A stretch of 64,000 nucleotides of DNA, taken from contig NZ_CP059493.1 of assembly GCF_014042015.1 (NCBI RefSeq), positions 1,178,001 through 1,242,000 of the forward strand, in the 5' to 3' direction. The translations under genes and the position numbers were made by a program. The DNA comes from Actinotalea sp. JY-7876 (lineage in GTDB: Bacteria > Actinomycetota > Actinomycetes > Actinomycetales > Cellulomonadaceae). The notes under the pieces are model-generated. The model had not been told where the DNA came from. It saw only the letters and a program-made list of their open reading frames with translations, and searched no databases. Each line of letters starts with the position of its first letter. Position 1 is the stretch's first letter. Shown here piece after piece: positions 1 to 9,923 of this stretch.

Positions 1-964
1 CCGGCGTGCGCGGGAGCGCCGCCCGCAGGTCGACGAGCAGGTCCGCGATCGGGTCGTCCACGGGCAGGTGATGCGCCTCGGTGGTCGCCATGAGGTCGAG
101 ATCCACCAGGACGCCCCACAGGGCCCGTGCCGCCGCGGGCTCGGCCGCCATGATCTCGCGGACGTCGACGCGCCCCCGCGGGCCTGCGGGGTCCCTGACC
201 GGGGTGCGCCGGAACATCGCGTACCCGACCGGCTCGCCCTCGCGCTCGGCGACGGCGATGCGCAGCGTCTCGGCGCCGTCCCGCAGGGGCTCGGGGTCGT
301 CGAGGAAGACGCGGCGCAGCTCCGGCGTGTCCCGTGTCGCCCAGCCCGGGCGCTCGACGGCGCCGTGGAGCCGGTGCACCAGCGCGTCGTGGCGCTCGGG
401 GTCGAGACGTTCCAGGCGGACGCGCACGTCCCGCCAGCCCGGGACGTCGCGCAGCGCGGCGCCGCGGGGGATGGTGAGCGCCAGCCGCCTCATCGCCATG
501 CCGTACCCGAACCGTCCGTAGATGGCCGGCTCGGCCGCCGTGAGCGCCGAGACGGCCTCCCCACGGGCGAGGCTGCGGCCCACGTGGTCGGCGATCATGG
601 CGCGCAGCAGGCCGCGTCGCCGGTGCGCCGGGTGGACGGCCACCCAGGTCAGGCCGGCGACCGGCGTGCGCGCACCGGGGACCGGGAACGTCGTGAACGG
701 GTAGGACGCGTGGAGGCCCACGAGCTCACCGTCGTCCGTCTCGATGCCGCGCGTGCGCTCCCAGGTCAGGGGCGTCGGCCACGTGTGCGTCTGCGCCTCG
801 ATGCTCGTCGGGAACGCCCACGCGTCGAGCGTCAACATCTCCTCGCGGCGCTCCGCGGTGACGTCCACGAGCCGGTAGCCGCCGGGCAGGGGGGACGGGC
901 GCACGGCCGTGGTGGCCGTGGGGCCGGTGCGGGGCGCGGTGGGCTCGGAGCCGGGTGAGTTCAC
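1..964 (-). CDS. Eis-like GNAT N-acetyltransferase (3' end outside window)
   Basis: The open frame starts at a GTG at 964 and runs off the left edge, so about 321 residues are visible and the C-terminus is missing. After a Pro/Thr-rich N-terminus comes a GNAT fold: TPVAGLTWVAVHPAHRRRGL carries the acetyl-CoA pyrophosphate-binding R/Q-x-x-G/A-like motif (HRRRGLL), followed by MIADHVGRSLARGEAVSALTA and the EPAIYGRFGYG segment typical of the Eis/DUF4081 group. Eis proteins have two GNAT domains and an SCP2-like tail and acetylate amines, including aminoglycosides in mycobacteria. The substrate here cannot be told. It is divergent from the phosphatase gene at 1053. Confidence 0.8.
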   Translation of the reverse strand, partial: MNSPGSEPTAPRTGPTATTAVRPSPLPGGYRLVDVTAERREEMLTLDAWAFPTSIEAQTHTWPTPLTWERTRGIETDDGELVGLHASYPFTTFPVPGARTPVAGLTWVAVHPAHRRRGLLRAMIADHVGRSLARGEAVSALTAAEPAIYGRFGYGMAMRRLALTIPRGAALRDVPGWRDVRVRLERLDPERHDALVHRLHGAVERPGWATRDTPELRRVFLDDPEPLRDGAETLRIAVAEREGEPVGYAMFRRTPVRDPAGPRGRVDVREIMAAEPAAARALWGVLVDLDLMATTEAHHLPVDDPIADLLVDLRAALPRTP

Positions 965-1040
965 GGCCCCATCCTGGCCGCGCGGCGCGCCCGGGTCACC
1001 CCGTTTCGGCACGGGAGGGCCGCGAGGGGCCCGCGCTCGG

Positions 1041-1053
1041 TAGCCTCGCCCCG
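1041..1053 (+). promoter_or_regulatory. -10 box of a leaderless promoter for the SpoIIE-type phosphatase
   Basis: TAGCCT at 1041-1046 is followed by six bases and then the GTG start at 1053, the spacing expected when transcription starts at or next to the start codon. No Shine-Dalgarno sequence is present. The same arrangement recurs at several genes in this window. No convincing -35 was identified. Confidence 0.5.
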
Positions 1054-2177
1054 TGAGCCTCGCCGCAGCGCCACGCCCGGTGGCACGGACGAGGCGGACC
1101 CGTGCCGGTGCCCCGCGCCGCCTGCGGCGCCTGCGCGCCCCGCGCCGCTCGGCGCCCCTGAGCCGCCAGGTGCTCTCGGGAGCCGCGCTCGTCGCCGCCT
1201 CGGGCCTGGCGGCGGCCGGGATGATCGTCGAGCCGCGGTGGGTCCCGCCCGGCGTCATGCTCTTCGTCATCCTGCTCGGCGTGTTCGTGCTCCGCCTGCG
1301 GGCGATGGTGGTGCTCTGCGTGGCCGTCGCCGTGCAGGTGGCCGCCCTCGAGCTCACCGGACGCGTGCGTCTCGCCCCGGGAGAGCTCGCGGTGCTCGTC
1401 CTGGCCATCGCCTGCGGGCTGGCCTTCGTCCGGTCCCGGGAGCGGCGTGGCCTGCAGGGCGCGGCGAGCGACCTCATGCTCGTCGACCTGCGGGACCGGC
1501 TCGTGCAGCACGGCCGCATCCCGCCCCTGCCTGAGCGCTGGCGGGTCGACAGCCTCGTGCGCTCCGCCTACGGGGAGGCGTTCTCGGGCGACTTCGTCGT
1601 CGCCGCGCGGAGCCAGCACGACCTGCAGCTCGAGATCGTCCTCGTCGACGTCTCCGGCAAGGGCCAGGAGGCCGGCGTGCGCTCGCTCCTGCTGTCGGGC
1701 GCCTTCGGCGGGCTGCTGGGCGCGATGCCGCGCGAGATGTTCCTGCCGGCGGCCAACGACTACCTCCTCGCGCAGGCCTGGGAGGAGGGCTTCGCGACGG
1801 CGGTCCACGTGGCCGTGCGCCTCGACACCGGCCGCTTCTGGATCTCCACCGCGGGCCACCCGCCGGCGGTCCACCTGCACGCCGGCTCGGGCCGGATCGA
1901 GACCGTCGACACCTCCGGGGGGCCCGCGCTGGGGGTCGTGCGGGCGCCGGTCTTCGCCGTGCACGAGGGGCAGCTGGAGCGGGGGGACACGCTCATGGTC
2001 TACACGGACGGCCTCATCGAGTCCCCGGGCTCCGACGTCGAGCTGGGCATCGACCGGCTCATGGGCCAGGCCGAGCGCATCGTCTCGACCCGGACCGGCG
2101 GCGCCGACGCGGTCCTCGCCGGCGTCCGCGCGGGGGAGGGCGACGACCGCGCGCTGATCCTCATCCACCGCGACTGA
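1053..2177 (+). CDS. Membrane-anchored PP2C/SpoIIE-type serine phosphatase
   Basis: The 374-residue protein has an Arg-rich cytoplasmic N-terminus (residues 1-38), two to four hydrophobic segments (about 40-125), then a SpoIIE/RsbU-type PP2C phosphatase domain. The metal-binding VDVSGKG motif, the GAFGGLLGAM segment, the TAGHPPAVH loop and the late VYTDGLIES motif are visible in order. Such enzymes dephosphorylate anti-sigma-factor antagonists and so control partner-switching stress sigma factors. No STAS or RsbW-like partner lies nearby, so the target is unknown. The start is GTG 1053 with a -10 box directly upstream. Confidence 0.88.
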   Translation: MSLAAAPRPVARTRRTRAGAPRRLRRLRAPRRSAPLSRQVLSGAALVAASGLAAAGMIVEPRWVPPGVMLFVILLGVFVLRLRAMVVLCVAVAVQVAALELTGRVRLAPGELAVLVLAIACGLAFVRSRERRGLQGAASDLMLVDLRDRLVQHGRIPPLPERWRVDSLVRSAYGEAFSGDFVVAARSQHDLQLEIVLVDVSGKGQEAGVRSLLLSGAFGGLLGAMPREMFLPAANDYLLAQAWEEGFATAVHVAVRLDTGRFWISTAGHPPAVHLHAGSGRIETVDTSGGPALGVVRAPVFAVHEGQLERGDTLMVYTDGLIESPGSDVELGIDRLMGQAERIVSTRTGGADAVLAGVRAGEGDDRALILIHRD

Positions 2178-2183
2178 CGCCCC

Positions 2184-2522
2184 GTGGACGACGACTACCT
2201 CGAGGCGGTGCTCGACCTCGTCGCGCAGGTGCCCGCCGGGCGGGTGGTCACCTACGGGACGGTCGCCGAGGTCCTGGCGGACGCGCTCGGACGCGGCGGC
2301 CCCCGCCAGGTCGGGCGGGTCATGGCGCGCGCCGGCGCGGACCTGCCCTGGTGGCGGGTGGTCAACGCGTCGGGCCTGCCGCCCGCCCACCTGCGGGGCG
2401 AGGCCCTCGACCGGCTCGCGGCCGAGGGCTGCCCGCTGCTCGGGCACGGCGAGGCGCGCCACGTGGCGGTGCGCCGTGCGCTGTGGTGGCCGGACGACGA
2501 CCGCGACGACGCGCCGCGCTGA
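2184..2522 (+). CDS. Alkyltransferase-like (ATL/MGMT family) DNA-binding protein
   Basis: At 112 residues this matches the C-terminal domain of O6-methylguanine-DNA methyltransferase, with the helix-turn-helix region (VPAGRVVTYGTVAEVL) and the segment that normally holds the active-site PCHR. Here that segment reads PWWRVV, with Trp replacing the acceptor Cys. Loss of the Cys defines alkyltransferase-like proteins, which bind O6-alkylguanine and hand the lesion to nucleotide excision repair instead of repairing it. The start GTG is six bases after the phosphatase stop, so the two genes are probably co-transcribed. Confidence 0.85.
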   Translation: MDDDYLEAVLDLVAQVPAGRVVTYGTVAEVLADALGRGGPRQVGRVMARAGADLPWWRVVNASGLPPAHLRGEALDRLAAEGCPLLGHGEARHVAVRRALWWPDDDRDDAPR

Positions 2523-2526
2523 CTAC

Positions 2527-3066
2527 TCAGCCCAGCGCCCGCCGGGAGCTGATCACCCCGGTGTCGAAGCCCGCGAGGTGCAGCCCGCCGTGGAACCGCG
2601 CGTGCTCGATCTTGACGCACCGGTCCATGACCACGTCCAGACCCGCGGCCTCGCCGCGCCGGGCGACGTCCTCGTGCCAGGAGCCGAGCTGGAGCCACAG
2701 CGTCCGCGCCCCCACCGCGACCGTCTCGTCCAGGACGCTCGGCAGGTCGTCGTGCCGGCGGAAGACGTCGACGAGGTCGGGCACCACGGGCAGGGCGTCG
2801 AGCGAGGGATACACCGGGCGCCCGAGGATCTCGGTCGCCCGCGGGTTGACGAAGTACACGTCGTAGGGCGACGACGACAGCAGGTACGTCGCGACGAAGT
2901 AGCTCGCGCGCGAGGCGTTCGCCGACGCGCCGACGAGGGCGATCGACCGCGTCCGGCGCAGGATCGCCAGGCGCTCGGCGGCGCTGGGCCCTGCCCACGT
3001 GCGGGCGGTCGGGGCGGGCGCCGGCAGGGCGCAGGCGACGGCGTCGGCCGGTGGCTCGAGGCTCAT
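2527..3066 (-). CDS. CoA-binding (YccU-like Rossmann) protein
   Basis: The 179-residue protein is a single succinyl-CoA-ligase-type CoA-binding Rossmann domain: RSIALVGASANASRASYF at the phosphate-binding loop, YDVYFVNPRATEILGRPVYPSLDALP, then ARTLWLQLGSWHEDVARRGEAAGLDVVMDRCVKIEHARF at the end. The LGSWHE and DRCVKIEH motifs are typical of the YccU family. Its ATG overlaps the metY stop by 4 bp, making it the last gene of the sulfur operon. Homologues are often found next to metY; the function is unproven, possibly binding CoA or a CoA-linked sulfur intermediate. Confidence 0.85.
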   Translation of the reverse strand: MSLEPPADAVACALPAPAPTARTWAGPSAAERLAILRRTRSIALVGASANASRASYFVATYLLSSSPYDVYFVNPRATEILGRPVYPSLDALPVVPDLVDVFRRHDDLPSVLDETVAVGARTLWLQLGSWHEDVARRGEAAGLDVVMDRCVKIEHARFHGGLHLAGFDTGVISSRRALG

Positions 3067-4420
3067 GCGGGGACCTCCGTGGGGACGGGCGCGACGGCGG
3101 GACCCACCGCGGCGTCCAGGGCCTGGTCGAGGTCCCAGAGGATGTCCTCGACGTCCTCCAGTCCGACGCTGATGCGGACCAGGTCCGCCGGGACGCCGGC
3201 GGCCTCGAGCTGTTCGGGCGAGAGCTGCTGGTGCGTGGTCGACGCCGGGTGGATGACCAGGGTGCGCGAGTCGCCCACGTTGGCCAGGTGGCTCGCGAGC
3301 TGGAGCGACTCGATGAAGCGTCGCCCGGCGTCGCGGCCCGGCACGTCGTCCGAGCCGCGCAGGCCGAACGCGAACACCGCGCCCGGCCCCGCCGGCAGGT
3401 ACCGCGCGGCGCGCTCGTGGTGCGGGTGGGAGGGCAGGCCGGCCCAGTTGACGTAGCCGACCCGCGGGTCGGCCTCGAGCCACGCCGCGACGGCGCGCGT
3501 GTTCGCCAGGTGCGCGTCGAGGCGCTGCGGCAGGGTCTCGACGCCCTGGAGGAGGTTGAACGCCGACTGCGGGGACAGCGCCGGTCCGATGTCGCGCAGC
3601 TGCTCGGAGCGCAGCTTGGTGAGGAACCCGTACTCGCCGAAGTTCTCCCACCACGAGACGCCCCCGTACGAGGCCACCGGCTCGGTCATCTGGGGGAACT
3701 TCCCGTTGCCCCAGTCGAAGCGCCCGCTCTCGACGACGACGCCGCCGAGCGTGGTGCCGTGCCCGCCCAGGAACTTCGTGACCGAGTGGATGACGACGTC
3801 CGCCCCGTGCTCGATCGGGCGGCACAGGTACGGCGTCGCGAGCGTCGCGTCGATGACCAGGGGGACGCCCGCGGCGTGCGCCACCTCGGCGAGGCCGGCG
3901 ATGTCGGTGACCTCGCCCGAGGGGTTCGCGACGACCTCCGCGTAGACCACCTTGGTCTCCGGCCGGATCGCCGCCGCGTAGTCGGCCGGGTCGGTGCCGG
4001 GGACGAACGTCGTCGCGACCCCGAAGCGCCGCAGGGTGACGTCGAGCTGGGTGACCGTGCCGCCGTAGAGCGAGGCGGCGGCCACGACGTGGTCGCCCGC
4101 GCCGACGAGCGCGGCGAAGGTGATGAACTCCGCCGACATGCCCGACGCGGTGGCGACCGCGCCGATGCCGCCCTCGAGCGAGGCGATGCGCTCCTCGAGC
4201 GCCGCCACCGTCGGGTTCCCGATGCGCGAGTAGATGTTGCCGTACTTCTGGAGCGCGAAGAGGTTCGCCGCGTCGGCCGTGTCGCTGAAGACGAAGCTCG
4301 TCGTCTGGTAGATCGGCACGGCGCGGGCGCCGGTCGTGGCGTCGGGGACGCCGCCCGCGTGCAGGGCGCGCGTGCGGAACCCCCAGCGCCGGTCGCTCGT
4401 GGGTGCCTGCGGGGTGTCCG

Positions 4421-4424
<4 letters not shown>
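3063..4424 (-). CDS. metY: O-acetylhomoserine/O-acetylserine sulfhydrylase (MetY)
   Basis: The 453-residue Cys/Met-metabolism PLP enzyme has VPIYQTTSFVF and YSRIGNPTV at the N-terminus, the PLP-phosphate region (ATASGMSAEF), and the Schiff-base lysine in HSVTKFLGGHG. Length and the ASHLANVGDSRTLVIHPA segment fit O-acetylhomoserine aminocarboxypropyltransferase, which makes homocysteine from O-acetylhomoserine and sulfide. The start is GTG 4424, overlapping the synthetase stop by 4 bp (GTGA). Its place behind a sulfonate importer suggests it fixes the sulfide released from imported organosulfur. No metX is in the window. Confidence 0.93.
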
Positions 4425-6537
<2,113 letters not shown>

Positions 6538-6544
<7 letters not shown>

Positions 6545-7497
6545 CGGCGCAGGAGCCTCTTCTCGGCGACGCCGATGAGGGCGTCGGTCAGCTTGCCCAG
6601 CACCGCGAGGGTGACGAGGGAGAGCAGGATGCGGTCGACCCGACCGTTGTTGGTCGAGTCGGTGAGCAGGAAGCCGAGCCCCATCGACGACGCGATGAGC
6701 TCGGCCGCCACGAGGAACAGCCACGACTGCGCGAGCGCCAGCCGCAGCCCGGACACGACGGCGGGCGTCGCCGCGGGCAGCTGGACACGCAGCAGCAGCG
6801 CGGGCCCGCGCAGGCCGTAGGCCCGGCCCACCTCGACCAGGTGCGGGTCGACGTGGCGCAGCGCCGAGGCGACGGTCGTGTAGACGGGGAAGAAGGCGCC
6901 CACCGCGACGAGCAGGACCTTCGAGTCCTCGTTGATCCCGATCCACAGGATGAACAGCGGCACCCACCCGAGCGACGGCACGGCCCGCACGGCCCCGACC
7001 GTGCTGGCCAGGAGCGAGTCCGCGAGCCGGGACAGCCCCACGAGCGCCCCCGCGCCGAGCCCGGCGAGCGACCCGATGAGGAACCCGAGCAGCACCCGCT
7101 GGACGGAGATCTGGATGTGCGTGCCGAACGTCGGGCCGTTCTCCCAGGTCGCCAGCTCGACGCCCGCCCGGACCACGGCGCCGGGGGAGGGCAGCTGGTG
7201 GGGCGCGAAGGTCCCCGTCACCTCCGTGGCGACGTACCACGTGAGGAGCACGAGCACCGGCACGACGAGCGAGAGCGCGACGCGCCCGGCCCGGCCCACG
7301 CCCCGGCGCGCCGCACCGTCGGCCGCCGGGCGCGGGCGCTCGACCGTCACGACCCCGTGCTGCGTGACGAGGGCGGGGTCGGACGGCGCGGCGTCCTGCG
7401 GTCCCGCGTGCGGACCCCGCGGCAGGTCCGGCGCGCGCGGCGGACGGCGGTCCTGGTCCGCGGCGGGACCCGCGCCGGTGCTCCCGAGCACACTCAT
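6538..7497 (-). CDS. ssuC: ABC transporter permease, SsuC/TauC type
   Basis: The 319-residue integral membrane protein has a long polar, Pro-rich N-terminal tail (1-72) and about six hydrophobic segments. The ATP-binding-subunit contact loop is EVGRAYGLRGPALLLRVQLPAATPAVVSGLRLA. Family resemblance is to nitrate/taurine/aliphatic sulfonate importers, and the cysteine-leader and metY context favours a sulfur source. It is 24 bp downstream of the binding protein and overlaps the synthetase gene. Confidence 0.88.
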
Positions 7498-7521
7498 GTC
7501 GGCTCCTCGGCTCGCTGCCGG

Positions 7522-8574
7522 TCAGTCCGCGATCGTGGACGCGTCGGCCTGCTCGGCGAACTGCGTGTCGAACAGCTCGTCGATCGCCGTGTCGATCTGC
7601 TCCTGGGACCGGACGTCGCCGGACTCGACGAAGATCGGGCCGACCACCTCGAGCACGTCCCGCTGCGCGTCGCCGGGCACGACGTCGAGGTCGATCACCG
7701 TGCGCTCGAGGATCACCTTCTGCGCGACCGCGAGGTCGATCGCCGCGACGTCGGCGAGGATCTGCGCGGTCTCGTCCGGGTGCTCCAGCGCCCACGCGCG
7801 CGCCCGCTCGTACGCGTCGAGCACGAGCTGCGCGAGGTCGGGGTTCGAGTCGATGAACTCCTGCGTCGCGTTGAGGAAGCCGTAGGTGTTGAAGTCGATG
7901 TTGCGGTAGATCAGCTGCGACCCGGCCGTGGCCTCGCTCGCCGCCATCAGCGGGTCGAGCCCCGACCACGCGTCGACGGCACCGGACTCGAGCGCCGCCT
8001 TGCCGTCCGCGTGCTGCAGGTTCTGGACCTCGACGTCGCCCAGGGCGACGCCGTGCTCCTCGAGGGACTGGAGCAGGAAGAAGTACGGGTCGGTGCCCTT
8101 CGTGGCCGCGACCGAGCGGCCGGCGAGCTGCTCGACGGAGGTGATGTCCGAGCCCGCGGGGACGACGATCGCCGACCACTCCGGCTGGGTGTAGAGGCCG
8201 ATCGTGCGGATCGGGGAGCCGTTGGCGCGGGCGAGCAGGGCGGCGGAGCCCGCCGTGGAGCCCACGTCGACGGCGCCGGCGCGCAGCGCCTCGTTGGCCT
8301 TGTTGGACCCCGCCGACTGGACCCAGTTCACGGTGACGTCGTCGCCGAGCGTCGCCTCGAGCCAGCCCTCCTCCTTGATGATCAGGCTGAGCGGGTTGTA
8401 CGTGGCGAAGTCGATGGTCAGGACGTCGTCGCTCCACGCCTCGTCGCCGGCGGACGCCGCCGGCTCGGGCGCCTCGTCGATGGTCGCGGAGCCCTCGCCG
8501 GCCGCGCAGCCGCCGAGCATCAGGGCGACGGCAGCGGTCGCCGCGGTGACGGACAGCGTGGTGCGGATGCTCAT
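7522..8574 (-). CDS. ssuA: Sulfonate/taurine-type substrate-binding lipoprotein
   Basis: The 350-residue protein begins with a lipoprotein signal peptide; the lipobox LGGC places the acylated Cys at residue 23. The mature part is an NMT1/SsuA-like periplasmic-binding fold (VLTIDFATYNPLSLIIKEEGWLE, AGAVDVGSTAGSAALLARANGSPIRTIGLY, then LAGRSVAATKGTDPYFFL). It captures the ligand outside the membrane and delivers it to SsuC. The exact ligand cannot be read from sequence; the operon points to an organosulfur compound. Confidence 0.88.
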   Translation of the reverse strand: MSIRTTLSVTAATAAVALMLGGCAAGEGSATIDEAPEPAASAGDEAWSDDVLTIDFATYNPLSLIIKEEGWLEATLGDDVTVNWVQSAGSNKANEALRAGAVDVGSTAGSAALLARANGSPIRTIGLYTQPEWSAIVVPAGSDITSVEQLAGRSVAATKGTDPYFFLLQSLEEHGVALGDVEVQNLQHADGKAALESGAVDAWSGLDPLMAASEATAGSQLIYRNIDFNTYGFLNATQEFIDSNPDLAQLVLDAYERARAWALEHPDETAQILADVAAIDLAVAQKVILERTVIDLDVVPGDAQRDVLEVVGPIFVESGDVRSQEQIDTAIDELFDTQFAEQADASTIAD

Positions 8575-8616
8575 GGCTTCTCCAGGACGGGCGGGCGGCC
8601 GGTGGCCGCCTGGGTG

Positions 8617-8658
8617 GGTGGTGCGCGGGTGGTGGTGCGGCGGTGCGGTGGTGCGCGG
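8617..8658. repeat. GGTGGTGCGCGG direct repeats between ssuB and ssuA
   Basis: The 12-base word GGTGGTGCGCGG occurs at 8617-8628 and again at 8647-8658, with related GGTGGTGCGG copies between, in the 100-bp gap between the ATPase and binding-protein genes. The transcript is CACC-rich here and probably poorly structured. It may set relative expression of the two genes, but nothing more can be supported. Confidence 0.4.
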
Positions 8659-8674
8659 TCGGTGGTGCTCTGGG

Positions 8675-9529
8675 TCAGATCGAGTGGTGCTGGTCGGGGT
8701 CGACCGGCTCGTGGTGGCTCGGGACGCCGAGGCCGTCGAGGAGCCGCGCGCGCAGCAGCGCGAGCTCGGCGTCGGCCCGGTCGCGCGGCCGGGCGCCGGG
8801 GACCGTGACGACGCTGCGGACGCCGGCCGGCGCGGACCGGGGCGCGCCGTCGGCGCGGCCGAGCAGGACCACGCGGTCGGCGAGGTACAGCGCCTCGTCG
8901 ACGTCGTGCGTCACGAGCAGGACGGTGGTGGGCTCCGCCGCGTGCACGTCGAGCAGGAGGTCCTGCATCTGCAGGCGGGTCAGTGCGTCCAGCGCCCCGA
9001 ACGGCTCGTCCAGCACCAGGACCCCCGGGTTGCGGGCCAGCGCCCGGGCGAGCGACGCGCGCTGCGCCATGCCGCCCGAGACCTGGCGGGGCCGGTACCC
9101 CGTGCAGTCGCCGAGGCCCACGAGCTCGAGCAGCTCGGTGACCCGGCGCGCGCCCGCGGCCCGGTCGGTCCCGCGTGGCAGGCCGATCGCGACGTTCTGC
9201 GCCAGCGTGCGCCACGGCAGCAGGCGCGGCTCCTGGAAGGCGACGGCGCAGCGGGCGTCGACCCCGGTGACCGGCCGCCCGTCGATGAGGATCTCCCCGG
9301 TCGTGGGCGTGTCGAGACCCGCGACCTGGCGCAGGAGCGTCGACTTGCCGCAGCCCGACGCCCCCAGGAGCGCCACGATCTCCCCGGGGACCAGCTCGAG
9401 GTCGACGTCGGCCAGGACGGGCTTGGGTGCGCCGCGACGGTCGCGGGCAGGGAACGTCCGGCCGACGCCGCGCACGGCGACGCCGTGGGCCGGGTGGGTG
9501 CGCACGCTGGTGGGGGCGGAGATCGCCAT
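8675..9529 (-). CDS. ssuB: ABC transporter ATP-binding protein, SsuB/TauB type
   Basis: The 284-residue ATPase has Walker A (GASGCGKST), Q-loop (AFQEPRLLPWR), signature (VSGGMAQRASLARALA), Walker B (VLVLDEPFGALD) and H-loop (LLVTHDVDEAL). The FQEPRLLPW segment is characteristic of the nitrate/sulfonate/taurine group. It is the first full-length gene of the operon; its ATG lies 140 nt after the stop of the Cys-rich leader ORF, with the inverted repeats between. Confidence 0.9.
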   Translation of the reverse strand: MAISAPTSVRTHPAHGVAVRGVGRTFPARDRRGAPKPVLADVDLELVPGEIVALLGASGCGKSTLLRQVAGLDTPTTGEILIDGRPVTGVDARCAVAFQEPRLLPWRTLAQNVAIGLPRGTDRAAGARRVTELLELVGLGDCTGYRPRQVSGGMAQRASLARALARNPGVLVLDEPFGALDALTRLQMQDLLLDVHAAEPTTVLLVTHDVDEALYLADRVVLLGRADGAPRSAPAGVRSVVTVPGARPRDRADAELALLRARLLDGLGVPSHHEPVDPDQHHSI

Positions 9530-9609
9530 GACGGGTCCTCGGGTCCTGCCGGCACGCGAGCGAGGGCTCGCGCCGGGCCGCGGGAGAGCGGGGCGGGGAG
9601 CGGGGGTGA

Positions 9610-9683
9610 GCGCCGGCGGCCTAGGTCCGTCGTCGGGCCGGGACGGACCGGCTCAACCGAGGCGGTGCGTCAGGCGCCGGCGC
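9610..9683 (-). promoter_or_regulatory. Candidate cysteine attenuator structure, ssu-acs-metY operon
   Basis: On the transcript, GCGCCGGCG at the end of the leader ORF (9683-9675) is a perfect 9-nt complement of CGCCGGCGC at 9618-9610. Inside it is an 8-bp hairpin, GGTCCGTC (9649-9642) with GACGGACC (9631-9624). The leader's Cys codons occupy 9708-9691, so a ribosome stalled there would cover the 5' arm of the outer stem. That geometry suits attenuation, but there is no U-tract, so Rho-dependent or translational control are alternatives. Confidence 0.5.
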
Positions 9684-9759
9684 GTGGCATGCACAGACAG
9701 CAGCCACAGCCGAAGGGCATCATCGGCAGCGCCATCGACACGTCCTGGAGACGGTGCAC
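9670..9759 (-). CDS. Cys-rich leader peptide (29 aa) of the ssu-acs-metY operon
   Basis: A GTG at 9759 is preceded at 7 nt by GGAGG (within GGGAGGT), giving a 29-codon ORF ending in TGA at 9672-9670. Residues 16-26 read FGCGCCLCMPR: four Cys in six codons (18, 20, 21, 23). Met is also frequent (residues 9, 13, 14, 24). It sits just downstream of a good promoter and upstream of sulfur-uptake genes. Polycysteine small ORFs act as cysteine attenuators in mycobacteria, and short Cys-ended leader peptides are commonly annotated before sulfur genes in streptomycetes. The coding call is strong; the sensing role is inferred. Confidence 0.75.
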   Translation of the reverse strand: MHRLQDVSMALPMMPFGCGCCLCMPRAGA

Positions 9760-9854
9760 GGCGCTACCTCCCTTCGGTCGGGTCCCGCGCGGACCCGGCG
9801 GGAGCCGGTCCGACATGCGAGACGGGTTGCCCGCTGGGCAAGACCCTCGTCGCG

Positions 9855-9884
9855 AGGCTAGGCGCGCGGCGGGCGGCAGGGCAA
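9855..9884 (-). promoter_or_regulatory. Promoter of the ssu-acs-metY operon
   Basis: Reading the minus strand, TTGCCC (9884-9879) and TAGCCT (9860-9855) are separated by exactly 18 bp. Transcription would start near 9848, about 90 nt before the leader ORF. That 5' segment can form alternative hairpins, CGGACC...GGTCCG against GGGTCC...GGACCC, sharing the central GGTCC, and TTGCCC-AGC-GGGCAA. The cysK leader promoter has nearly the same boxes and the same spacer. Confidence 0.6.
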
Positions 9885-9898
9885 CGCCCCGGGGCGTT
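9883..9898. promoter_or_regulatory. 16-bp perfect palindrome overlapping the ssu -35 box
   Basis: AACGCCCCGGGGCGTT is self-complementary over all 16 bases. It shares its first two bases with the predicted -35 hexamer (9884-9879) and extends upstream, a classic operator position. It could equally be a terminator stem for benE, which stops at 9924. A second palindrome, GAGACGCGCGTCTC (9912-9925), covers the benE stop codon and is the better terminator candidate. Confidence 0.45.
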
Positions 9899-9923
9899 CG
9901 TACCGCATGGCGAGACGCGCGTC

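Noticed and set aside
9781-9850. Possible SAM riboswitch in the 5' leader of the ssu operon
   Set aside because: There is a GGGCAACCCG piece and hairpins, but the conserved SAM-I or SAM-IV core could not be assembled.
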